Positions 25,773-34,261 of a stretch of 64,000 nucleotides of DNA are shown piece by piece. The notes beneath the pieces were generated by a model. The model saw nothing but the letters and a program-made list of their open reading frames with translations. It had not been told where the DNA came from and made no database searches. Source of the DNA: Nitrososphaerota archaeon. GTDB taxonomy: Archaea; Thermoproteota; Nitrososphaeria; Nitrososphaerales; Gagatemarchaeaceae. The stretch spans positions 62,001 to 126,000 of the forward strand of contig JAPCJI010000001.1 in NCBI GenBank assembly GCA_027887005.1. The letters run 5' to 3'. Both the position numbers and the translations under genes were made by a program. Position 1 is the stretch's first letter. Each line of letters starts with the position of its first letter.

Positions 25773-26165
25773 CTATTCGGTATAGTCGTCCCACGCCTTC
25801 TTCGCGGCTTCCCACTGGTCATACCATTTCTTTAGAGCACTCTCAATGTCTTCAAGGACCTCGACCTTCATTCCAATTTCTTGCTGTGCCAGAAGTGAGA
25901 TTTGCAGCACGAGGAGCATCAGTATACGGGTCCCCTGCGCGTTCACTTGGTTCCCGTTCATGGCCAAACGCACCTGGAGTGCGAGGGCTCGTGCCTCCTC
26001 GACGGTGATTGGTTGGTTTCCCTGGCTGCTATCAAGCCTCTTGATTATCTGATCGATGGCTTCGAAGTCACTTGCAAGGAACTTTTCGAATCTCGACTGA
26101 TCGGCGAGCACCTCTTCGCAGTAAGATGCGACTTTCGCGAGTTCCTCTTTGATTGTTGTGGTCAT
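25773..26165 (-). CDS. Helical protein of unknown function
   Basis: A 130-residue, acidic, alpha-helical protein (long E/K/L-rich stretches, ending K-K-W-Y-D-Q-W-E-A-A-K-K-A-W). There is no signal peptide or cysteine. ATG start. It may be a coiled-coil adaptor; no family recognised. Confidence 0.55.
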   Translation of the reverse strand: MTTTIKEELAKVASYCEEVLADQSRFEKFLASDFEAIDQIIKRLDSSQGNQPITVEEARALALQVRLAMNGNQVNAQGTRILMLLVLQISLLAQQEIGMKVEVLEDIESALKKWYDQWEAAKKAWDDYTE

Positions 26166-26530
26166 CTCGCACTCATCGTGCCGAATTCTCCATAGCTATC
26201 TCCATTATCATCCCTACTCGTATCCTATCACCAATCTCGCAGAGCGGGATCGACTGGAGGTTTTCCACGACGAATGGCCGGAATGCCGAGTTAGGCCGCA
26301 GTGCCGTGGGATCTCTTCCTAGGACTCCCTCGATTTGCATCAGTGTCCTAGAAGGTTTGACACTTAATCTGCCTTATGTATTCCTCATCCATAGTGTGAG
26401 CCAGCCGCACTTCTTACCCTCTCATGTTCGGGGGCGGGGTTGAACTTTGGGTGGGGCGATTCTACTATTGATGATATGCGGGTGTTGAATTGAAGAAGTA
26501 CTCGAGGAAGTCAGTGTGAGACTGCGAGTA
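26166..26530. other. Gene-free stretch
   Basis: I see no frame with a protein-like pattern here except a 14-codon one on the reverse strand, too short to support. No repeat or hairpin stands out. Confidence 0.35.
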
Positions 26531-26776
26531 TCATTTTCCCACCTTGGTGCGGGACTTCGAGGGCGTGAGCGTCGCTACAATTCCTCGGAAGTCATGGCTG
26601 CCTCCGGCCATCCTTCCCGAACATCGAATCCCTAAACCTCCAGGACGGCTACCGCAGTAGGTGCAGGCTATGTCACTGGTTCCGATTACAAAAGCATGAG
26701 GCCCCCTAGAGAAGTAGGCAGGGCAACCTAAGGCAGTTGCCTCTCTTGTCGCGCCGCAATTTTCGCAAAAGTGCAA
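26531..26776 (-). CDS. Cysteine-rich zinc-binding protein
   Basis: An 81-residue protein with C4, C7, C18, C38, C41 and C52: a C-x2-C knuckle at the N-terminus, a second in A-C-T-Y-C-G, and two single cysteines, suggesting one or two zinc ribbons. The TTG start lies ~24 bases after a TATA-like ccttaaacc on the reverse strand. No family recognised. Confidence 0.55.
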   Translation of the reverse strand: MHFCENCGATREATALGCPAYFSRGPHAFVIGTSDIACTYCGSRPGGLGIRCSGRMAGGSHDFRGIVATLTPSKSRTKVGK

Positions 26777-26927
26777 TAGGTCTGGTTTAAGGTCGTCGAA
26801 GTAGTTAGGTCTTGCGTACAGTCTTGCCTAATTCCGAGAAAATGCCTTCTGAGAACCCTATTCGCGCGTTCTTGAAATGCCTTCGACTACCCCATTCCTC
26901 TCCCAGGGGCAGAAAGTATTACATGAC

Positions 26928-26937
26928 GATATAAAAG
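26928..26937 (+). promoter_or_regulatory. TATA box for the zinc-finger miniprotein
   Basis: The gatataaaag run is a near-perfect archaeal TATA box about 20-25 bases before the ATG at 26954, so the mRNA should be leaderless. Confidence 0.6.
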
Positions 26938-26953
26938 CGGGTTCGAGACAGCA

Positions 26954-27064
26954 ATGAAGTGCTATTGTGGCTTCGCCTGTGAGACGGAGGACGAACTCAG
27001 GTCTCACGTTCTCGCCGTCCACGGAACAAGGGACGGCGACTGGAAGGGGTGGATCAGTAGGTGA
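26954..27064 (+). CDS. Zinc-finger miniprotein (36 residues)
   Basis: The frame M-K-C-Y-C-G-F-A-C-E-T-E-D-E-L holds cysteines at 3, 5 and 9 and an H-x4-H pair (S-H-V-L-A-V-H-G), so it is a compact C2H2-like finger with a short C-W tail. A strong TATA box precedes it. Compare the larger C2H2 protein at 14454. Function unknown. Confidence 0.6.
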   Translation: MKCYCGFACETEDELRSHVLAVHGTRDGDWKGWISR

Positions 27065-27128
27065 CCAATCCCGCCAGGCCGACCGATTATGTTCCAATGA
27101 CCGGGTGACCCTCGTAGCCTAGTTTGTC

Positions 27129-27644
27129 TTAGAGTTGATGACTGGGGATGTCGGTGCTTCCAGCCTTCAGTTCTTCGTCCGCCTTTTGTATTGCCTCCAC
27201 GAGGGACTTGTAGGGTGGTTCCTGGGGAACCTTCTCGCTGAGCAGGCTCTCCTTGTCTGTGAGACCGTCGATGCCGCCAAGGACCCCCTTGGCGCTGGCT
27301 CCAAACATCTTGGAGATTGTCCTTGCGAACCGTTCCGGGTTGTCCCGAGCCCTTCTTCCCACCCAGGTCCTGAGGACATGAGCCGGGTCTTCTCCAAAGA
27401 GATGGGGCAAAGTAGCGAGGAGGATCTCGTCGAAGGTCAGCCCCGCATTCTGGAGATCTCTCATAGTGTCAATGAAAGAAAGCTCCCAAACCTTGGGGAT
27501 TCTTCTCCACTTGAAAGTGTAGGCCATTCTGCGGAGCGTCGGAGGGACCTGACGGGAGAAGGAGCGCCAACGTAACACGAGCCAGTAGGACTCGTCCACC
27601 TCGTACTTCCTCCTGAGCTTCGGGCGGGGCGGCCATGTCTTCAC
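27129..27644 (-). CDS. Soluble basic protein, unknown function
   Basis: A 171-residue protein with a basic W-rich first third (R-R-K-Y-E-V-D-E-S-Y-W-L-V-L-R-W-R) and a helical remainder. There is no membrane segment. GTG start. Its upstream region (27703-27738) shares a box and TATA with the pilin at 41314, which suggests common regulation. No family recognised. Confidence 0.55.
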   Translation of the reverse strand: MKTWPPRPKLRRKYEVDESYWLVLRWRSFSRQVPPTLRRMAYTFKWRRIPKVWELSFIDTMRDLQNAGLTFDEILLATLPHLFGEDPAHVLRTWVGRRARDNPERFARTISKMFGASAKGVLGGIDGLTDKESLLSEKVPQEPPYKSLVEAIQKADEELKAGSTDIPSHQL

Positions 27645-28010
27645 GGCCGACTTTCACCGCTCCGCGGCCTGTTCATTTGAGGTCTCTTGGGCGACTAGGT
27701 TCTTAAATTCGATGGATTCTGGCTCAGTCAAGCAAAACAGGGCAGAACCCATGAGCACGGTCCAATGCTGCCCCGAAACTCAGAAGGAAGGCAGCCCGCA
27801 TCCCTGGCCAAGGTGTGCGCCTGACCTCATCGCTCTCCAGTATGATCACAAGACCAGGTTCGAAAGTACAAAGGCCCCCCACGGTGTGTTGTCACAGAAA
27901 GTTTGAGTTCTACCATACGTCCGGCTGTCGAAATCCTTAACACCGCGGGGTTTTCCTTGGGTTCCGCCTCAAATCGTATTATCGGGCTGAATCCACGGAG
28001 TCTTCCAGAT
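27645..28010. other. Intergenic region between the 27129 gene and pilus locus A
   Basis: It holds a leftward TATA/box element (27703-27738) and, near its right end, the rightward TATA-like gtattatcgg (~27977) for the pilin at 28011. Small frames here show no protein-like pattern. Confidence 0.5.
27703..27738 (-). promoter_or_regulatory. Pilin-type promoter element upstream of 27129-27644
   Basis: This 36-base stretch matches 41341-41376, upstream of a pilin, at 28 of 36 positions with no gaps, including ttaaat (TATA) and the following gatggattctg at identical spacing. In both places the element faces a leftward gene. Confidence 0.45.
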
Positions 28011-28451
28011 TTGAGGCGCAGAGGGACATCGCAGATGATCGGGGAGTTCATGGTGATGGTGAGTGTCATACTCATCGGCGCCCCTTTGATTGGTTTCACC
28101 TTCGGGAATCTGGGTGCATTCAGCAAGCCAGCTGAAGTGCTTGTAAGCTCGTCTTTCTGTGGTCCGGGCGCCAACTCAGGCACCGTTTGCAGTTTCACCC
28201 TCACAAACTTGGGCGTCAGCAGTACTCAGGTCGAGCCCACCGCAGTCCTTCTCATCAATCACGGAAATGTAACGCGGACGAGTGATTCTGACGCCTGCGC
28301 GGGAGATGCCGGGATCACGGTTGGAGGTGGCTCAAGCCTTCACCTGAGCTGTCAGTTCAACATTGCTCCCGGGACATCGGGAGACGCCTATAGCGGCTCG
28401 GTCACCCTAGCGAACGGCGCTGTTGTCCCGTTCGTGGGCAAGTTCGGATAG
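28011..28451 (+). CDS. Archaeal type IV pilin (locus A, first)
   Basis: A 146-residue pilin. The class III signal reads L-R-R-R-G-T-S-Q-M-I-G-E-F then a hydrophobic helix (V-M-V-S-V-I-L-I-G), the site cut by a PibD-type peptidase. The C-terminus S-V-T-L-A-N-G-A-V-V-P-F-V-G matches the pilins at 40880 and 41486. I start at TTG 28011 because TATA-like gtattatcgg lies ~30 bases upstream and the basic stretch then starts the signal; the longer frame from 27903 adds an unlikely leader. It should assemble into a pilus or be a minor subunit. Confidence 0.75.
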   Translation: MRRRGTSQMIGEFMVMVSVILIGAPLIGFTFGNLGAFSKPAEVLVSSSFCGPGANSGTVCSFTLTNLGVSSTQVEPTAVLLINHGNVTRTSDSDACAGDAGITVGGGSSLHLSCQFNIAPGTSGDAYSGSVTLANGAVVPFVGKFG

Positions 28452-28614
28452 CCCCTTGCAAGGGTACCATTCAGGGTTCGCCTTCTGGTACAGGGGTGGA
28501 ATTCCTTGGCATAGAACTTCTAACTTCATAATCTAGGTTCTGTTGGACGGTAATCCATCAGCGCTTATATTAGGGAGAACAAATACGAACACAAATTCCG
28601 AATTGTCATCAAGA

Positions 28615-29145
28615 ATGGTTCGCCATCGTAGGCCAGGAGTCTCCGAGGTTTTGGCGGCTGTTATCACAATTGCGATTACGCTTGTCGCTGGGTACGCCCT
28701 CTTTGGCTACGTGAACGGCCAGGCCGCGGTAAGCGAAGATCAGCTCGGAGTCGCAAATGCACACAACGTCAACTTCCTCAATGAACAGTTCGTCGTTGCC
28801 CAGGTTGCCTATGCATCGAGCGGTAGTTCGATTTCGGTCTACATCTACGACAGCGGTCAGGCCACATTCCAGCCGGCGTCAATTGAGGTGTATAACACCC
28901 AGTCCCGTTCAAGCATGGACCTGCTTTACGATGGAACTCGTGTCGCAGACCTGAACAATCCTGGGTGCCATGAACCTACAAGCGGTCTAGCAACATTCTC
29001 GGTCAATCCCTTGAGCACTTCCATGATTACCCTCTCATTACCGGGTTGCTTCCAAGGATCCTTCCTATCGCCCGCTTCGCAATTCTTCACAGTTACGGTC
29101 GTGGGAATCTACGGCAATGTTGTAAGTTACTTCCAGGAGGCGTAA
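28615..29145 (+). CDS. Type IV pilin-like protein (locus A, second)
   Basis: A 176-residue protein. The signal R-H-R-R-P-G-V-S-E-V-L-A-A-V-I-T-I-A-I-T-L is class III-type and is followed by G-Y-A-L-F-G-Y-V-N-G-Q. The same layout (signal, then F/W-x-V-N-G-Q-A) occurs in the 206-residue protein at 42673 of locus B. ATG 28615 is preferred to the earlier start at 28543, which adds a non-hydrophobic leader. The stop lies four bases before the GTG of the giant gene. Confidence 0.75.
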   Translation: MVRHRRPGVSEVLAAVITIAITLVAGYALFGYVNGQAAVSEDQLGVANAHNVNFLNEQFVVAQVAYASSGSSISVYIYDSGQATFQPASIEVYNTQSRSSMDLLYDGTRVADLNNPGCHEPTSGLATFSVNPLSTSMITLSLPGCFQGSFLSPASQFFTVTVVGIYGNVVSYFQEA

Positions 29146-29149
29146 GTGT

Positions 29150-32100
29150 GTGCGTTTGATTGGCGGGAGCTCCTCCAAAAGGCCAGCGATCTCAGGAATA
29201 GTAGCAGGCCTGATTCTTTTCGTGATGCTTTTCACAATTGGAACGGGATACTTCCTATGGGTCAATACACTCAATGGGAATTACTCCCAAGCGCTCGCTA
29301 ACAGGGGGGCAGCCGTACAGAGTGCCCTTCAGGAGAACTTGGTCCTTAGTGCGACCGCCCCGACCGGTACGCTTCAGTTCGACGTCACGAATATGGGTGG
29401 CCTTGCGGCGGAAGTCAACGACCTCTTCGTGACCCTTCCGTCAGGAACAGTGTGCACTCCGTTCGGCCTTAGCACGAACACGAGTCCACCATTGCCAATG
29501 CCAGTCTCACAAGGAGACCCCCCAAACATCAACACAGGAATAAATGTCGTCGTTAGCGGCGGGACATGTCTCCAGGGGGGGCCGGGGACGTACACAATCA
29601 AGGTTCTCACCGCGAGAGGGAACACGTTCAGTACCAGCTTTTCGGCCCCGACAACCATACTCTCGACGAAACTCGGACCCTCTTCTAATGTCCCGATCGG
29701 TTCGTTTGTGTTCGATACGGCGACTTTGACGGAAGTCCCGACCAGCGCGGGAGGCTTGATTACCTTCTTCTTCACTACGACTAATGCTTGCCCCGCTTCG
29801 GGAGCTACCCAGGTGGGATTGCCTGTCACCGTTTCTGGAAATGGTGACTATCAGTCCGATTCATACACCTTCAACAGCGCAGGGACTTACAACTATTACG
29901 CGGTCTATAGCGGTGACGCTAACAACCCCTCGGCTTCCAGTCTCTGTGAGCCTCTGACTGTCCAGGCCACTCCCACTGTCTCTACCTTGTTATCATCGCA
30001 ACTGGCGGCAGTTGGCGCGCCAGTTAGTGACGCTGCCACCATAAACGGCGGGACCCGGACCATCCCTGCAGGCGGCTACGTCACATACTATTACTCGACG
30101 GTGGACTCTTGCCCCGAAACTGGCGCGGCCTTAGTGGGAACGCCTCTCCCCGTGACGAATGGTGCAGTCGCTTCCTCATCGACAGTGAGCTTCTCGGCTG
30201 CAGGAACCTACTACTGGTACGCAGTCTACAGTGGCGACACTTATAACGCGCCGGCGACGAGCCCGTGCGAGCCGCTCGCAGTCGGCAGCACCCCGGCACT
30301 CAGGACTACACTAACATTTTCCTCCATCCAGCAGACCGGAACGACGACAGACTCTGCGACTCTATCGGGCGCTGCCAGCGACCCCGGAGGAGGGGCTACC
30401 ATAACCTTCTGGTATTCGTCCATCGGCATTTGCCCCGCAGCAAATCCTTCCCAGCTAGGGCTGACAGAGGTCGGTTTGCCCGTACCAGTATCGAGTTCCG
30501 AGAACGGCATGTATCCGTCAGGAAGTTCGGGCCCGTTCGGCACGCAAGGAACCTACTACTGGTACGCGGTCTACAGCGGCGACACCTACAACGCGCCGGC
30601 GACGAGCAGCTGCGAACCTATGACCGTCGGACTTGCAATCACTACGACACTTTCAGCTGGAACGGTTTATCTCGGAGGGTCTGCGACCGACTCCGCAACG
30701 CTTCACTTTGGAACAGCGAACGCCGGAGGGAGTGTCACTTACTATTATTTCAGCGGAACCGATTGCTCCGGTCCTTCAACGCTGGTAAACACTGTGACCG
30801 TCACCGGCGGGCTCGTTCCCAATTCCAATCCAGTCAGTTTCTCCAGCACCGGTTCCTTCAGTTGGGACGCCGTCTATAGTGGCGATTCGAATAATGTTGG
30901 GCCGGTGACCAGCTCCTGCGAGCAGTTGACCGTCCTACCGCCCAACGGCAGCGGCCAGACCGGGTCTCTGCAGCAAGTAATAGGGTCATTCAAGTTCTAT
31001 TTCACGAACTGTAACCCCCTCGGGACTGGTAACAGCTGTAGTGGGGCAGGCCAGAACGGTCTGGGCGACGGGGTGAAGGTAAACGGGTATTACGGCTACG
31101 GTCTTTCATTCAGCGGCGTTTGTGAGGAGTTCGACTCCACTTGCAGCTCCGATGTTTTCCAGGTCGCGCTGACAAATCAGGACCCATCCGGCAGGTCGAT
31201 AGTTCTTAGTGCGCAGTCCTTCTTGTTCCTTCAAGGTGTTTGTCTTGACGGCCAATCCGATTGTGGGGGTCGTGATGCCCCGATCTATTCCCAAGGGTTT
31301 TGGATTATCGATGGGATCTGTCCTCCTTCTCCCCCCTGCACCGGACTGGGAGCGATTCCGGCGCCGTATTCGAGCGCGGTTACCGTTGGAGCGGGCGCCA
31401 CGGTAACTCTGTACTTCTACTGCATGGGCCCCTGCACAACTTCCGGCGCCCTCCAGCCACCCGCGAACCTTCCTTTGGCGGGAGATTATCTGTCGGTCTC
31501 GCTAAACCTTTACGGGCTCTACAGTGATGGAACCCCGTTCGGCCAGGACATTCCTTTCATTTCTTCGTACGTTTCACCTGTGCAGATAGTTCAATGCGCC
31601 ATTGGCCCCCTCCAAACAGGGCCAAGCTGTTGGGCACAGAACAACCCTGCCCAGCAGTTGAATGGCCTCGCGGGGAGCCAGATCACACTTGGAGTATCAA
31701 ACTTCCAACCACAACCTACGGATCCCTTCCCGATTAGCGTCTACTGGGTTAGCGCTTCCGGGGCAACGAGCGTCGTCAGCCCCCCAAACACCCTCTGTTC
31801 TGTTAGTTCCCAACCTTGCTATGTGACGTTTACCATCCCACCCAACTCACCTAGCGGATTCTTCGCTCTCTACGTCACCTCGGACGGAGTGAATAACGCA
31901 TATGCGACTGTGGACGTGACCGGCCCCTCGGGGACGACCGTTACGTGTACGCCTTCTACGGTCATTATCGGCGGGACTTCCTCTTGCAAAGCAGTTGTGA
32001 CGGGGGTGTCCCCAACCGGGACCATTTCATGGTCACAATCCCCGACAGGCATCGTAACCTTCTCCTCCTCGACCTGCACTCTTTCCGGCGGGACCTGCTC

Positions 32101-34261
32101 GGTCACAGTGACGGGAAGGGCCGGCGGCTCGACGACAATCACTGGGACCTACTCGGGTGACAACAGTAACCAGGGCAGCTCTGCCACAACAAGCGTCAGA
32201 GTCTTGAGCCTGACCGTCAGCCCGACATCAGGCCCAGTCGGCACCACCGTAACGGTCTCAGGTACAGCCTTTGCCGCCTCTTCCACTATCACGATAACCT
32301 TCAACGGCGTAACACAGACGACGGTCCCTCCTACGGTCACTTCATCTGTAACTGGTGACTTCTCTGCCACGTTTGTCGTACCCGCCTCTACGTCTGGTGC
32401 TAAGACGGTCACAGCAACGGATGCTAGTGCCAACACGGCGTCGGCCACATTTACGGTCACGATTGCTACGATTACCCTGAATCCGACCTCCGGTCCGGTT
32501 GGAACTACCACAACCCTCACCGGTTCCGGGTACTCTTCTACGACCACTTACAGCGACTGCCTAAGCACCAGCGCCATTTCCACTGGCGGCTGCATCCCCG
32601 CCTCAGTGGGGAGCTTCACGTCTACCGGTGCGGGGAGTATCCCTGGTGGCACAAGAGTGACAATCCCCGGCACAGCTGTAGGCTCGTACTTCGTGCTCGT
32701 ATACCAGGGGACCACACCAATATCATCAGCCACGTTCGCAGTGACAGCAGCCATTACTCTATCACCCGTCCAGGGCCCGGTTGGTGTCTCGGTCACCGTC
32801 ACTGGTTCCGGATTCTCTGCGAGCACCCTCTTAGGATCGATTGCATATGCTGGCGGCACGATCGCCACGCAGACGTGCACTTCAACGACGACCTCGCCCA
32901 CAGGCGCATTCACCTGTACCTTCACAGTTCCCAGCTCCTCGGCCGGTTCGTACACGGTCACGGTTTCGGGCAGCGACGTGGGCACAGTGACGGGTGACAA
33001 AGCTACCGCGTCCTTCACGGTCACGACCCCGAAAATCACGCTGACCCCATCAAGCGGCTCGGCGGGGACCGCCGTATCAGTGAGCGGCACAGGATTCTCC
33101 CCGAGCACGGCCTCTCCTCCCTTAACAATAACGGTGGCCAAGTTCACCTTCAACGGGGCTACGCCTGCAACGCAGACCTGCATCTCGCAGACGATCTCCG
33201 CTACAGGCGCCTTCTCTTGCTCCTTCACGGTTCCGTCGGTCGCTTTGGGCCCATATATCGTGACAGCGTCGGGCAGCGACATAAGCACGGTCCCCACAGA
33301 CACGGCCTCCGCAACCTTTACGGTCGCAAAACACGTGAGTCTCGTTCAACAGGCGGCAGGCTTAGCAAAGGCGGCCTCGCCATTCACCTGCGCATTTTCG
33401 AGTCAACCGGCCACAGGTGACCTGGTTGTTGTCGCTTTCATCGTGACCCCCAGCTCCTTAACGGTAACTTCCGTCAATGATGCGCATGCTCACGGACTAC
33501 CTTTGGTGACTTCTAGAAGTCAAGGCGCTCCATCCACAACGACCCTTCAAGCCTTCATGTATGCTGAAATAATCACGAGCAGCGGGAGCAGCCCGTTCAC
33601 GATTACTCTGAGTGGTACCCCGACTAGCGCGATAGTTACTTGCACTGAATGGAGCGGTGTCCTCTCTGCATCCCCTGTGCTAACCGGTTCCGGGGCAGGA
33701 ACATCGACATCAAACACGATTAACATCGTGTCATCCTCTGTTACGCCCACATCTAATGACTTGGTATACGCTTATGCCGGATATTCGAACTGCGGTAGCA
33801 CGTCACCTCCGAACGCGGTTTCTCCCCCGTTTACCTCCGGAAGCGCGAGCATTGGTTCAGGAAGCCCCACTCTTACTTCCTGCGGTTCTGGAAACAACTA
33901 TCGTCTAAACGATGGAGATCAGTATGACGCCAGCTGGGGCAGCGGAAGTACAACTGCACCCTTTGCTGTCAGTCAATCGTCGCCTACCACTGGTTCTTCT
34001 GGCTGGGTCGAGCTTGTAGTTGACTTCGATCCGCCGACTCAGGCCAACTCCAATGTCGCCTCTCTAGTCCTTGGTTCGCCAGCGGGAGCCATAGGCACAG
34101 GTTCGAATGCCGGCCGCTCTTCTGTCCCAATGGTGCCGGTAATTACCGGAAGCGCACCAATCCTGGTCCTTCTGACCCAGCTGTTTTCTCGGCGGAACGA
34201 GCAACATCAACCTCAGTCCAGCCACTTGCATCTTGAAGCAAAGGAAAGAGGCACAAAATGA
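29150..34261 (+). CDS. Giant pilin-signal surface protein with Ig-like repeats (1703 residues)
   Basis: The N-terminus (S-K-R-P-A-I-S-G then a ~22-residue hydrophobic helix) is a class III signal like those of pilins, so this protein is expected to enter the pilus pathway. After it come ~four ~100-residue beta repeats marked by Y-Y-W-Y-A-V-Y-S-G-D (about residues 180-560), a cysteine-rich non-repeated part, IPT/TIG-like units marked by S-P-T-S-G-P-V-G-T (about 1010-1330) and a C-terminal beta domain. A short hydrophobic stretch is near residue 1665. GTG start, stop overlapping the ATPase ATG. It looks like a pilus-tip or surface adhesin; the ligand is unknown. Confidence 0.75.
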   Translation: MRLIGGSSSKRPAISGIVAGLILFVMLFTIGTGYFLWVNTLNGNYSQALANRGAAVQSALQENLVLSATAPTGTLQFDVTNMGGLAAEVNDLFVTLPSGTVCTPFGLSTNTSPPLPMPVSQGDPPNINTGINVVVSGGTCLQGGPGTYTIKVLTARGNTFSTSFSAPTTILSTKLGPSSNVPIGSFVFDTATLTEVPTSAGGLITFFFTTTNACPASGATQVGLPVTVSGNGDYQSDSYTFNSAGTYNYYAVYSGDANNPSASSLCEPLTVQATPTVSTLLSSQLAAVGAPVSDAATINGGTRTIPAGGYVTYYYSTVDSCPETGAALVGTPLPVTNGAVASSSTVSFSAAGTYYWYAVYSGDTYNAPATSPCEPLAVGSTPALRTTLTFSSIQQTGTTTDSATLSGAASDPGGGATITFWYSSIGICPAANPSQLGLTEVGLPVPVSSSENGMYPSGSSGPFGTQGTYYWYAVYSGDTYNAPATSSCEPMTVGLAITTTLSAGTVYLGGSATDSATLHFGTANAGGSVTYYYFSGTDCSGPSTLVNTVTVTGGLVPNSNPVSFSSTGSFSWDAVYSGDSNNVGPVTSSCEQLTVLPPNGSGQTGSLQQVIGSFKFYFTNCNPLGTGNSCSGAGQNGLGDGVKVNGYYGYGLSFSGVCEEFDSTCSSDVFQVALTNQDPSGRSIVLSAQSFLFLQGVCLDGQSDCGGRDAPIYSQGFWIIDGICPPSPPCTGLGAIPAPYSSAVTVGAGATVTLYFYCMGPCTTSGALQPPANLPLAGDYLSVSLNLYGLYSDGTPFGQDIPFISSYVSPVQIVQCAIGPLQTGPSCWAQNNPAQQLNGLAGSQITLGVSNFQPQPTDPFPISVYWVSASGATSVVSPPNTLCSVSSQPCYVTFTIPPNSPSGFFALYVTSDGVNNAYATVDVTGPSGTTVTCTPSTVIIGGTSSCKAVVTGVSPTGTISWSQSPTGIVTFSSSTCTLSGGTCSVTVTGRAGGSTTITGTYSGDNSNQGSSATTSVRVLSLTVSPTSGPVGTTVTVSGTAFAASSTITITFNGVTQTTVPPTVTSSVTGDFSATFVVPASTSGAKTVTATDASANTASATFTVTIATITLNPTSGPVGTTTTLTGSGYSSTTTYSDCLSTSAISTGGCIPASVGSFTSTGAGSIPGGTRVTIPGTAVGSYFVLVYQGTTPISSATFAVTAAITLSPVQGPVGVSVTVTGSGFSASTLLGSIAYAGGTIATQTCTSTTTSPTGAFTCTFTVPSSSAGSYTVTVSGSDVGTVTGDKATASFTVTTPKITLTPSSGSAGTAVSVSGTGFSPSTASPPLTITVAKFTFNGATPATQTCISQTISATGAFSCSFTVPSVALGPYIVTASGSDISTVPTDTASATFTVAKHVSLVQQAAGLAKAASPFTCAFSSQPATGDLVVVAFIVTPSSLTVTSVNDAHAHGLPLVTSRSQGAPSTTTLQAFMYAEIITSSGSSPFTITLSGTPTSAIVTCTEWSGVLSASPVLTGSGAGTSTSNTINIVSSSVTPTSNDLVYAYAGYSNCGSTSPPNAVSPPFTSGSASIGSGSPTLTSCGSGNNYRLNDGDQYDASWGSGSTTAPFAVSQSSPTTGSSGWVELVVDFDPPTQANSNVASLVLGSPAGAIGTGSNAGRSSVPMVPVITGSAPILVLLTQLFSRRNEQHQPQSSHLHLEAKERGTK

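Noticed and set aside
29800-33300. Regular repeats considered as a CRISPR array
   Set aside because: The repeats are in frame, about 300 bases long, diverged and encode Ig-like units; there is no short identical repeat with unique spacers.
32548-33303. Long open frame (251 codons) on the reverse strand
   Set aside because: It lies fully inside the 1703-residue gene, is valine/proline-rich with no domain, and is the kind of antisense frame that Thr/Ser-rich repeats create.
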